The notes beneath the pieces were generated by a model that had not been told where the DNA came from, did no database searches, and worked only from the letters and a program-made list of their open reading frames with translations. A DNA stretch of 26,467 nucleotides from JAGOLU01 sp964542665 (GTDB taxonomy: Bacteria > Patescibacteriota > Microgenomatia > UBA1406 > GWC2-37-13), in the NCBI GenBank assembly GCA_964542665.1, contig CAZIUF010000012.1, forward strand, positions 1 through 26,467, written 5' to 3'. The stretch's first letter is position 1; each line of letters starts with the position of its first letter. Positions 1 through 7,115 of the stretch are shown piece after piece. The position numbers and the translations under genes were made by a program.

Positions 1-10
1 TGTCGACCAG

Positions 11-1822
11 GTGAGTCGACCTGCACGCACGATCGCATTTGGCATCATATGTCTCGTTGGTGCACATCTTCTTTTCTTGATACCCCTATGTCTCAATGTG
101 GGATTGCTCGCGTACTCATTGGGTGGGCACAAACCAACACTTTCATATGTCCAAAATCCTCCTCCACTCTATTATTGGAGCAGATCTACGTTTGAAGTCA
201 CAACATACCTCTATAGCTGGTCTCGACCTGGTTTGTCACTCATAGGCTTATCTCAGCATACCGATCGTCTCACTGGATCGATGAACGATGTGTACAGCTT
301 GTTTCAGATTGCCGGAAGACTCTCAACCAAACTCTCTGTCTTTGGATCAAAGATCCTGAGCCCAGATGCAGTCGATCAAAGCGAAATTATGGACCATCTA
401 GAATCAACAGGTCAAGATATCGAGCTCTTGTCACAAACGATATCATCTATCCAATCTCAAGTACCAGCATCTGTGCTCCAACGGGTCATCAGCCCAGATG
501 AGCTGCACAAAATGACCAGCTATCTCGATCGGGCTCAGTCACTTATCGAGATCATGCCCACTATACTTGGACAAAATGCCAAGAAAACATACGTACTCTT
601 CTTTGCCAACAATTATGAGCTCCGACCTGGTGGTGGTTTCATCGGTTCTTTTGCACTTATTCAAGTGCAGAATATGCACATATCTGAGTGGAAGGTCTAC
701 GATGTCTATGATGCGGACGGCCAGCTCAAGGCACGGATACCTCCCCCACAGGCGATATCAAAGTACCTAGCTCAACCATTTTATTTCTTGAGAGACAGTG
801 CGTTTACTGGTGATTTTCCATCCAACGTATTCACCGCCCAGGACTTCCTCGTCAAAGAGCTGGGGATCGAGTCTGTCGATGGTGCCGCACTCCTGACCAC
901 CAGCAGTCTTGAAAACATATTGGGTGCAGTTGGTCCGCTTACCATCCCCGAGTATGGCGAGACAGTCAACGAATCCAATGTCTATCTCAAAACACAACTC
1001 TATGCTGAAAAAAAGTCATTTGCGGGCAGCACTCAGAAGAAAGATTTTATCGATGCATTGTTTACTCAGCTCATCCTCAAACTATCAGAGCCCAAGTCGG
1101 CACTCGCTGCGGGTGTCGAGATTGAAAAAAGTCTCAATGAGAAACAGTCAGCACTATACTCATCAGACACTGCGGTGCAAACTCTTTTGGACCAGTGGTA
1201 CTGGTCTGGCAGGCAACTACCCTATACATGTCTTGATGCTGCAGGAGCAACAGGACAGTGTATCCTAGACTATACCTATCCGCTTGAGGCAAACCTTGGT
1301 GTAAACAAAGCCAATGCGTTTATCACTCGGACATATCAGAAAGAGACCAAGGTTGATACAGACGGTACAGTGACGGTGACGTTTCAAACCACTTGGTTTA
1401 ACAAGTCCTACAAAGGTGTTTATCCGGGCGGCCCATACAAAAACTATTATCAACTGATCCTCCCTCCCGATGTGCAGATACAAAAACTATTGCTCGACTC
1501 GACTCTGGTGTCCAACTTTGATCTCGATCGTGATCGATTTACTCAGATCGGATTGTTGATTGAGATACCACCTCGCACTGAAAAAAAGCTATTGGTGAGT
1601 TATCGTCTTGCTACCCTACTGTCACCAGAGAAATCTCAACTTCAGACGCTGTTTCAAAAACAGTTGGGTATCCCGAGCACTGATATCAAGATGCGGTTTG
1701 ATTTCCCAGACAGATTCAAGGTCATCGATACCAATATATCACCCCTTGCTGGTCAGGGCACTGTCGAGTATAATTCGACGATCGATTCAGACAAGTTTTA
1801 TTACTTTACGCTATCGCTATGA
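11..1822 (+). CDS. DUF4012 family membrane-anchored protein (5' end uncertain)
   Basis: A 603-residue protein from a GTG codon. The frame is open to the window edge, so the true start may lie upstream. A hydrophobic segment at about residues 8-37 should anchor it in the membrane with the bulk outside. The hallmark of DUF4012 is at about residues 194-213 (YVLFFANNYELRPGGGFIGS), followed by the conserved region through about residue 360. This family is frequent in CPR bacteria and Gram-positives; its biochemical function is unknown, though an envelope role is usually assumed. The stop overlaps the next start by 4 bp (ATGA), so it is translationally coupled to the L25 gene. Family assignment is firm; function and N-terminus are not. 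Confidence 0.85.
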   Translation: MSRPARTIAFGIICLVGAHLLFLIPLCLNVGLLAYSLGGHKPTLSYVQNPPPLYYWSRSTFEVTTYLYSWSRPGLSLIGLSQHTDRLTGSMNDVYSLFQIAGRLSTKLSVFGSKILSPDAVDQSEIMDHLESTGQDIELLSQTISSIQSQVPASVLQRVISPDELHKMTSYLDRAQSLIEIMPTILGQNAKKTYVLFFANNYELRPGGGFIGSFALIQVQNMHISEWKVYDVYDADGQLKARIPPPQAISKYLAQPFYFLRDSAFTGDFPSNVFTAQDFLVKELGIESVDGAALLTTSSLENILGAVGPLTIPEYGETVNESNVYLKTQLYAEKKSFAGSTQKKDFIDALFTQLILKLSEPKSALAAGVEIEKSLNEKQSALYSSDTAVQTLLDQWYWSGRQLPYTCLDAAGATGQCILDYTYPLEANLGVNKANAFITRTYQKETKVDTDGTVTVTFQTTWFNKSYKGVYPGGPYKNYYQLILPPDVQIQKLLLDSTLVSNFDLDRDRFTQIGLLIEIPPRTEKKLLVSYRLATLLSPEKSQLQTLFQKQLGIPSTDIKMRFDFPDRFKVIDTNISPLAGQGTVEYNSTIDSDKFYYFTLSL

Positions 1823-2550
1823 CCGCTTCAACTCAAAAACATACCCTTACCTGTACTCCTCGTACCCTTATGGGTAAAAAAAATCGGGCACTTCGCAAAG
1901 CTGGAAATGTTCCCGCTGCGATATTCGGAGAAGGCAAACCTACCGAGCCAGTGACTGTATCTGCTATCGACTTTGGTAAAGTATTTGCACAAACTGGTGA
2001 AACTACCGTCATATATTGTGTCGTCGATGGTAAAGAGACCCCAACCCTCGTTGCTGATCTTGAAATCAACCCAGTCTTGGAAACAGTCGACCACGTTGAT
2101 TTCCGTCGGGTAAACCTCAAGAAGAAAATCTCAGCTCAAGTGCCAGTTCGCGTTTCTGGTGAATCTCTCGCCGTCAAGATGCTGGGTGGAGTGCTCTTGC
2201 AACAAGTCCAAGAGATCGAAGTCGAAGCTCTTCCTCAGAATATTCCTCAAGAAATCACAGTCGATATCTCAACTATCACCGAAGTTGGCCAAGAAATCAA
2301 GGTGTCAAACCTGACTGCTTCAGCTGACTATACTATCCTTGAAGATGCTGGTCGTGTGCTCGTATCAGTCGTTGCACACAAAGAAGAGTCTACCGAGTCT
2401 CAACTCGAGCGTTCAGAGACTGAGATCACCACTGAAAAGGTCGAGGGTGAAGGCGAAGAGGGAGCAGAAGGTGCCGAGGGCGAAGCTCCAGCTGGCGACA
2501 AGAAAGCTGAGCCAGCTAAACCCGAAGTAAAGAAAGAAGAAAAGAAATAA
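1819..2550 (+). CDS. rplY: 50S ribosomal protein L25/TL5/CTC
   Basis: A 243-residue long-form (CTC/TL5-type) L25 that would bind 5S rRNA in the large subunit. The N-terminal L25 domain shows the typical LRKAGNVPAAIFGEG stretch near residues 25-39, and the C-terminal TL5 beta domain covers about residues 95-185. The last 50 residues are a low-complexity tail rich in Glu, Ala, Gly and Lys, longer than in most relatives and probably disordered. The start overlaps the stop of the upstream DUF4012 gene, and no Shine-Dalgarno is evident, so translation is probably coupled to that gene. Confidence 0.93.
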   Translation: MTASTQKHTLTCTPRTLMGKKNRALRKAGNVPAAIFGEGKPTEPVTVSAIDFGKVFAQTGETTVIYCVVDGKETPTLVADLEINPVLETVDHVDFRRVNLKKKISAQVPVRVSGESLAVKMLGGVLLQQVQEIEVEALPQNIPQEITVDISTITEVGQEIKVSNLTASADYTILEDAGRVLVSVVAHKEESTESQLERSETEITTEKVEGEGEEGAEGAEGEAPAGDKKAEPAKPEVKKEEKK

Positions 2551-2560
2551 CAATATTTCT

Positions 2561-3061
2561 ATGCTACTCACTCCTGAGAGCTTTTCTCTGTTTCTAGGCG
2601 ATTTACGACGATCCCCATTTGATGTTACTACACCCGCAGTTAGTTACGTCAGGTGGTATGGTTCTATCTACACATCTGATAATGTGCCCCCCCCAGTTGA
2701 GACCATCAGCGTGATAATTGATGAAGATGGTCTGAGGCACGAACAGAAATATTTTGGTCAAGTTACACATGACACAATCTTTACTTGGCATGTGGGCAAT
2801 GTGGACGGTAATAATTGGAAAAAACTTAGGGAACTATCTAGGACACCCTCTATTGATATTGATGTTGGGAGACTTTGTCACAACGGGACACAGAAACAGA
2901 ACAGGACGACTGGGTATAGACTAAGCGTCGACGGTACTGGATTAATCAATCGTCAGCAATATCCCCCTAAAGAAATTAATTTGTTGGCAAAGCAAGAAAC
3001 CCAAAGATTACTTACCTTGATGACTCAACAAACGCTCTTTTTTCATAGTGATTTAACCTAA
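2561..3061 (+). CDS. Hypothetical protein, 166 aa
   Basis: I do not recognise this protein. It begins 10 bp after the L25 stop and ends 140 bp before nusA. It is soluble, with no signal peptide or membrane segment, and moderately rich in Thr, Asp and aromatic residues. Possible beta-strand stretches lie around residues 45-80 (TISVIIDEDGLRHEQKYFGQ) and 120-135. Base composition and codon use look slightly more AT-rich than the flanking L25 and nusA genes, which could mean later acquisition. No Shine-Dalgarno is visible. The uninterrupted frame in a compact genome supports a real gene, but an orphan or decaying gene cannot be excluded. Confidence 0.6.
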   Translation: MLLTPESFSLFLGDLRRSPFDVTTPAVSYVRWYGSIYTSDNVPPPVETISVIIDEDGLRHEQKYFGQVTHDTIFTWHVGNVDGNNWKKLRELSRTPSIDIDVGRLCHNGTQKQNRTTGYRLSVDGTGLINRQQYPPKEINLLAKQETQRLLTLMTQQTLFFHSDLT

Positions 3062-3182
3062 GGCAATCCTCAAGAACAGAAAATATTCCCAAGAATGCAT
3101 TTCGTGCAGTATGTTGGGCCTCAAAACACATTGATATCCGACTACACTAGCTCCGTTTATACCTCCATTTCCTCCGTTTTTC

Positions 3183-3191
3183 TGGTAAAAT
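3183..3191 (+). promoter_or_regulatory. nusA promoter, extended -10, leaderless
   Basis: TGG-TAAAAT is an extended -10 box. Its last base is 10 nt before the nusA ATG, so transcription would start about 3 nt before or at the start codon. No Shine-Dalgarno is present between box and ATG, and no convincing -35 is seen. Confidence 0.55.
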
Positions 3192-3201
3192 CTACCAATC
3201 T

Positions 3202-4242
3202 ATGTCTATCGTCAAAAATGAGTTCGCACTCGCCCTCAACCAGGTCGCCACTGAGCGTGGTATCCAACCCGATGAAGTCCTTGCTTCGATCGAAGCTGCT
3301 ATCGTGGCAGCCTACGTTCGTGAGTTTCCTGAGTTTGCCGAAAAACCTCTCTTAGCTCGAGTCAATCGTGATACTGGCGAGGCACATCTTTACGAAGAAG
3401 AGACAGACATCACTCCTCCTGGATTCGGTCGCATCGCCGCTCAAACAGCCCGCAACGTCATCATGCAAAAGATCCGTGAAGCAGAGCGTAAGACCGCAGT
3501 TGGACACTACCAAGAGCTCATCGGCTCCCTCATCAAGGGTCGAGTCATCCGCACTGACACCTACAACACATACGTCGATTTGAATCGTACCGAGGCCATC
3601 CTTCCTCGCTCTGAACAGATGCGTGGCGAGTACTACAATGCAAATGAGATGTATACCTTCCTGATCAAAGGAATCGAAGATGACAAAACTGGCCGCACAC
3701 GGATCATCGTTTCCCGTTCATCCCCCGATTTGATTGCTCAGCTTTTCAAGCGAGAGGTTCCCGAGATCGCATCAGGAGCTGTCGAGATCAAAGCGCTCGT
3801 CCGCGAGCCAGGTGAGCGTGCCAAAATCGCTGTCTGGAGCAATCGCACGAGTATCGATCCCGTTGGTGCATGTGTCGGTCAAAAAGGAGTTCGTGTACAG
3901 GTCGTGACCGATGAGTTGGGCAAGATGGAAAAGCTCGATATCATCCAATGGCAACCAGATGTCAAAGACTGCATGAGAAATGCCCTCGCTCCTGCTGTTA
4001 TCGACTCTATCGATCTTGATGACAAGACCATGAACGCCAAAGTCACCGTCAAAGTTTCCCAGGCCCCACTTGCGATCGGCAAGGGCGGAGTCAACGTGAA
4101 TCTTGCAGCCAAGCTGACCAAATACTCGATCGATATCATCCAAGTGCCTGACGAAGGTGCAGAAAAAGCAGTCAAGCCCACTGAGTCGTCAGCCGATGCT
4201 CCTCCCGAAGTCCAACCTGAAAAAACTGAAGCAGCCGCGTAA
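3202..4242 (+). CDS. nusA: Transcription termination/antitermination factor NusA
   Basis: A 346-residue NusA, which binds RNA polymerase and nascent RNA to modulate pausing, termination and antitermination. Domains in order: the N-terminal RNAP-binding domain (about 1-125), an S1 domain (about 128-190, starting near GSLIKGRVIRTDTYNTYVDL), KH1 (about 195-270, with VGQKGVRVQ) and KH2 (about 275-320, with the GxxG-type GKGGVN loop). A short Ala/Glu/Pro-rich tail replaces the acidic repeats of the E. coli protein. The start is chosen by the conserved N-terminus and by the extended -10 box just upstream. It precedes infB, as is common in bacteria. Confidence 0.95.
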   Translation: MSIVKNEFALALNQVATERGIQPDEVLASIEAAIVAAYVREFPEFAEKPLLARVNRDTGEAHLYEEETDITPPGFGRIAAQTARNVIMQKIREAERKTAVGHYQELIGSLIKGRVIRTDTYNTYVDLNRTEAILPRSEQMRGEYYNANEMYTFLIKGIEDDKTGRTRIIVSRSSPDLIAQLFKREVPEIASGAVEIKALVREPGERAKIAVWSNRTSIDPVGACVGQKGVRVQVVTDELGKMEKLDIIQWQPDVKDCMRNALAPAVIDSIDLDDKTMNAKVTVKVSQAPLAIGKGGVNVNLAAKLTKYSIDIIQVPDEGAEKAVKPTESSADAPPEVQPEKTEAAA

Positions 4243-4283
4243 GTGGGACTGTAGTAGGTTTATTTCATACAGACCTCGCTTGT

Positions 4284-4334
4284 CACACTGAGCTTGCTTG
4301 TCCCGCTCTGCGGGATCGAAGCATGAGAAAAAGG
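4284..4334 (+). repeat. REP-like repeat interrupted by a small hairpin
   Basis: Between nusA and infB lies a CACTGAGCTTG...TCGAAG element, the same type as the copy inside recJ (CCTGAGCCTGTCGAAGGG). Here the two halves are separated by a segment containing the perfect hairpin TCCCGC-tct-GCGGGA. It has no T-tract and is not a clear terminator. Confidence 0.5.
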
Positions 4335-4362
4335 TGGGATTAGATGATGCGCGTTGTTTGCA

Positions 4363-4391
4363 TTGACACATTAGATCAACTAGAATTTACA
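4363..4391 (+). promoter_or_regulatory. Candidate infB promoter
   Basis: A perfect -35 TTGACA (4363-4368), a 17-bp spacer, then a weak -10 TTTACA (4386-4391). It lies upstream of ATG 4410 and inside the longer alternative reading from ATG 4344, so it argues for the shorter start. Confidence 0.45.
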
Positions 4392-4409
4392 TTTGCTGTT
4401 CGTACCCAT

Positions 4410-5867
4410 ATGACACCTCGTCCACCAGTAGTTACTATCCTCGGCCATGTTGATCATGGTAAAACTTCCCTGCTGGATTTTATTCGCAAAAGTCGACTCG
4501 CCATCAAAGAACACGGCGGTATCACCCAACGCATCGGTGCGTACGAGGTAGACACAGGTATTAAAGAGTACGACATCTCACGCATCACCTTTATCGACAC
4601 TCCTGGCCACGAGGCTTTCACCAAGCTCCGCAGTCGAGGTGCTTCTTGTGCTGACATTGCCATCCTGGTCGTCGACGCCAAGGACTCGCTCATGCCCCAG
4701 ACTATCGAGTCGATCGCGCATATTCAGTCTGCAAAGATTCCCTTTGTGGTTGCCTTGAATAAGTGCGATCTCTCAGAGGCCAATCCCGTGAAAGTCGAGC
4801 GCGACCTCCTGAAATACAACGTCCAAACCGAGGGTCAAGGTGGCAAAGTTCCGGCGATTAAAATATCTGCCAAGACGGGCAAAGGTATTCCCGATCTTCT
4901 TGAGACGATTCTTTTCATTGCCCATGAGCATAAACTCACCTTTGAGCCAAAAGCCCCATCCCAAGCCATCATCGTTGAGACACTCAAAGACAAGCGTGGA
5001 GTCGTGACGAGTATCATCATGCAAAATGGAACACTAAAAACAGGCGATACTGTTTTTGCCCAATCTGGTGAAACAATCAAGGTCAAAGCTATTTTAAATG
5101 ACTTGGGTAAACCTGTCCGTGAGGTTATGCCTTCCACTCCGGTGCAGATCCTCGGCTTTACTGAGATCCCAGAAGTTGGATCACTCATCACTGCAGATAA
5201 GCAAGCAGTGAAAGAAGTTGTTGAGAAGGCAAAGGGACCTGCTACTCCCGCTTTCAATATCAATGATATCCTCAAGCCAAAAGTTGAAGAAAAAAAACTT
5301 TCGGTCATCATCAAAGCAGACTCACATGGATCACTCGAAGCCATTTTGGGATCGCTGAGTCACAACCCAAAGATTGAAGTTGTCTTGAGCGCAGTCGCTG
5401 ACATCCATCGGTCTGATGTGTTTCTCGCCAAAGCGACGGGTGCTATCATCGTCGGGTTTAGCGTAAGTATCGATCAAGAAACGCAACAACTCGCCCATCA
5501 AGAAAAAGCCATCATCAAAACCTACGATATCATCTATGAGATGCTCGAAGAGCTAGACGAGGTCACGACACTGATCGAAGAAAAAGAAGCTGCAGCCAAA
5601 AACCTCAAAGCTGAGGCCAAGGTACTGGCAACATTTACGATTGACGGCGAAAAGGTCTTTGGACTCATGGTCACCAAGGGTAAGTTCGCCCTCGGCGACG
5701 AGATCCAAGCGATGCGTGAGGGCAATGTCTTCGGCAAAGCCAAGATCGTCACGCTCAAACAACGGGCAAAAAAGGTGCAAGAAATCAAGAAAGGTGAGGA
5801 GTGCGGCATGCTCTTCTCCCCAGCCCTTGACATGCGCGTAGGCGATATAGTACAATGTATCCTATAA
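4410..5867 (+). CDS. infB: Translation initiation factor IF-2 (short form)
   Basis: IF-2 is the GTPase that places initiator fMet-tRNA on the 30S subunit and promotes subunit joining. From ATG 4410 it has 485 residues. The G domain starts at once: G1 GHVDHGKT (12-19), G3 DTPGH (63-67), G4 NKCD (117-120) and a G5 SAKTGKG motif. Domains II-IV follow, including IIKADSHGSLEAI. The N-terminal IF2N regions of classical bacterial IF-2 are absent, as in many CPR genomes. An in-frame ATG at 4344 would add 22 residues of no recognisable similarity spanning the TTGACA box, so 4410 is preferred. Confidence 0.93.
   Translation: MTPRPPVVTILGHVDHGKTSLLDFIRKSRLAIKEHGGITQRIGAYEVDTGIKEYDISRITFIDTPGHEAFTKLRSRGASCADIAILVVDAKDSLMPQTIESIAHIQSAKIPFVVALNKCDLSEANPVKVERDLLKYNVQTEGQGGKVPAIKISAKTGKGIPDLLETILFIAHEHKLTFEPKAPSQAIIVETLKDKRGVVTSIIMQNGTLKTGDTVFAQSGETIKVKAILNDLGKPVREVMPSTPVQILGFTEIPEVGSLITADKQAVKEVVEKAKGPATPAFNINDILKPKVEEKKLSVIIKADSHGSLEAILGSLSHNPKIEVVLSAVADIHRSDVFLAKATGAIIVGFSVSIDQETQQLAHQEKAIIKTYDIIYEMLEELDEVTTLIEEKEAAAKNLKAEAKVLATFTIDGEKVFGLMVTKGKFALGDEIQAMREGNVFGKAKIVTLKQRAKKVQEIKKGEECGMLFSPALDMRVGDIVQCIL
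5848..5856 (+). promoter_or_regulatory. Promoter of the DHH-fold gene inside the infB 3' end
   Basis: TAG-TACAAT lies within the last codons of infB; the box ends 15 nt before the ATG at 5872. There is no Shine-Dalgarno for the downstream gene. It could give a nearly leaderless mRNA in addition to read-through from infB. Confidence 0.4.
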
Positions 5868-5871
5868 CACT

Positions 5872-7053
5872 ATGGATCAGGATATTAACCAATTGGACAT
5901 TTTGATTGAGGCGATTGCCAAGTCAAACACACTTTCGCTTGTGGTCCCTTCTTCGGCCTCAGCAGATATCCTTTCTGCTGCAAGTGCCTTCAGCCAATCT
6001 CTCCGTGCATCAGGCAAATCAGCCTCAGTCGTGTCAAGCATTCCTCTCAAAAAAGTTGGGAGCGAGACGATCAGCACCGAGCTATCAGCAGGTGGCAATG
6101 ACTTATGCATTTCATTCCCATACGTTGATGGGTCGATAGATAAGGTCGACTACAAGATCGAAAACGGCATGTTCAATCTCATCGTCATCCCTCGTGCAGG
6201 ATTTCCACGCGTGACCAAAGAGGAGCTTTCATTTAGTTATGCAGGTGGACAACCCGACTGTATCATCACCTTTGATGTGAAGACGTTGACTGATCTTGGT
6301 GATATCTACACCAAAAACCAACAGGTTTTTGACTCAGTACCAGTCATCATCAATATCGATCGCCATCCTGACAATAGTTTGTTTGGAAACGTGAACTATA
6401 TCCAACCCGCCAACTCACTGATGACCCAGATCGTCTATGGCATCATGGGTGCTGCCCAACTGCCTGTTGATCCAGAGATTGCAACCCAGTTGTACTCTGG
6501 CATCGTCATGTCGACAGACAACTTTACCGAGCACACGACACCAGAAATATTTGAAACCGTTGCCGCACTTGTTCGTGCTGGAGCAGTCCGCAAGATGGCA
6601 CCTCCTCAAGCACCAATAAATCGATCTATGCCTCCTGCTCGACCAGCAGCTCATCAGCAAGCTCGACCTGGACAGCAACAGCCATCTGGTGCGCGCCCAA
6701 ATCAAAACCAAAATCCTCGACCTGCAAATCAACCCCAAGGTCAAAATCCCAATAGACCACCTCAAGCACCAGCGCCTAAACCAAAACCACCTCAACAGAC
6801 TTCAAAATCACGAGTAGAGTCAGCTCCTGGTGATCACTCTACCATCAACAAACCAAAAACATGGATAGATGCAGTTGAAACATCAGCAAGTGCAGACGTC
6901 CCTCGCGATCTTGAGGGCACCCAGGAAAAATCCTCAGGATTCCAAGATGGACAGATGTCTAACTTTGAAGGAAACGACACCTCAGATCAAGCTCCACAGA
7001 CACCGGTCGACTGGCTCAAACCCAAGATAATGAAGGGCAACGGCCTGATCTAA
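5872..7053 (+). CDS. Degenerate DHH-superfamily (NrnA/RecJ-like) protein with Pro/Gln-rich linker
   Basis: A 393-residue protein starting 4 bp after infB. Residues 1-240 align by eye with the DHH phosphoesterase fold of NrnA-type nano-RNases: NIDRHPDNSLFGNV (161-174) occupies the place of NIDHHxxNxxFG. The catalytic set is eroded: DHH is D-R-H, and the N-terminal DxDxxGS loop reads SSASADILSA. One aspartate (D135) sits where the next metal ligand is expected. Residues about 242-325 are a Pro/Gln/Asn/Ala-rich disordered linker, and the C-terminus (DWLKPKIMKGNGLI) looks like a short conserved tail. It is probably not a normal phosphoesterase; a binding or scaffolding role is inference. Confidence 0.75.
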   Translation: MDQDINQLDILIEAIAKSNTLSLVVPSSASADILSAASAFSQSLRASGKSASVVSSIPLKKVGSETISTELSAGGNDLCISFPYVDGSIDKVDYKIENGMFNLIVIPRAGFPRVTKEELSFSYAGGQPDCIITFDVKTLTDLGDIYTKNQQVFDSVPVIINIDRHPDNSLFGNVNYIQPANSLMTQIVYGIMGAAQLPVDPEIATQLYSGIVMSTDNFTEHTTPEIFETVAALVRAGAVRKMAPPQAPINRSMPPARPAAHQQARPGQQQPSGARPNQNQNPRPANQPQGQNPNRPPQAPAPKPKPPQQTSKSRVESAPGDHSTINKPKTWIDAVETSASADVPRDLEGTQEKSSGFQDGQMSNFEGNDTSDQAPQTPVDWLKPKIMKGNGLI

Positions 7054-7099
7054 CTTCTTCTTTTCCTACTCTGAACGTAGGTATGATTGAGATAAACTT

Positions 7100-7108
7100 T
7101 GCTACAAT
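7100..7108 (+). promoter_or_regulatory. recJ promoter, extended -10, leaderless
   Basis: TGC-TACAAT ends 7 nt before ATG 7116, so transcription should begin at the start codon. This box lies within the longer reading from ATG 7083 and therefore decides the recJ start in favour of 7116. Confidence 0.6.
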
Positions 7109-7115
7109 CTCCCTC

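Noticed and set aside
4344..4409. N-terminal 22-residue extension of IF-2
   Set aside because: No similarity to IF-2, and it covers a TTGACA box; ATG 4410 begins directly at the conserved sequence.
4835..5344. 169-aa open frame antisense to infB
   Set aside because: Opposite IF-2 domains II and III, without any motif or start signal.
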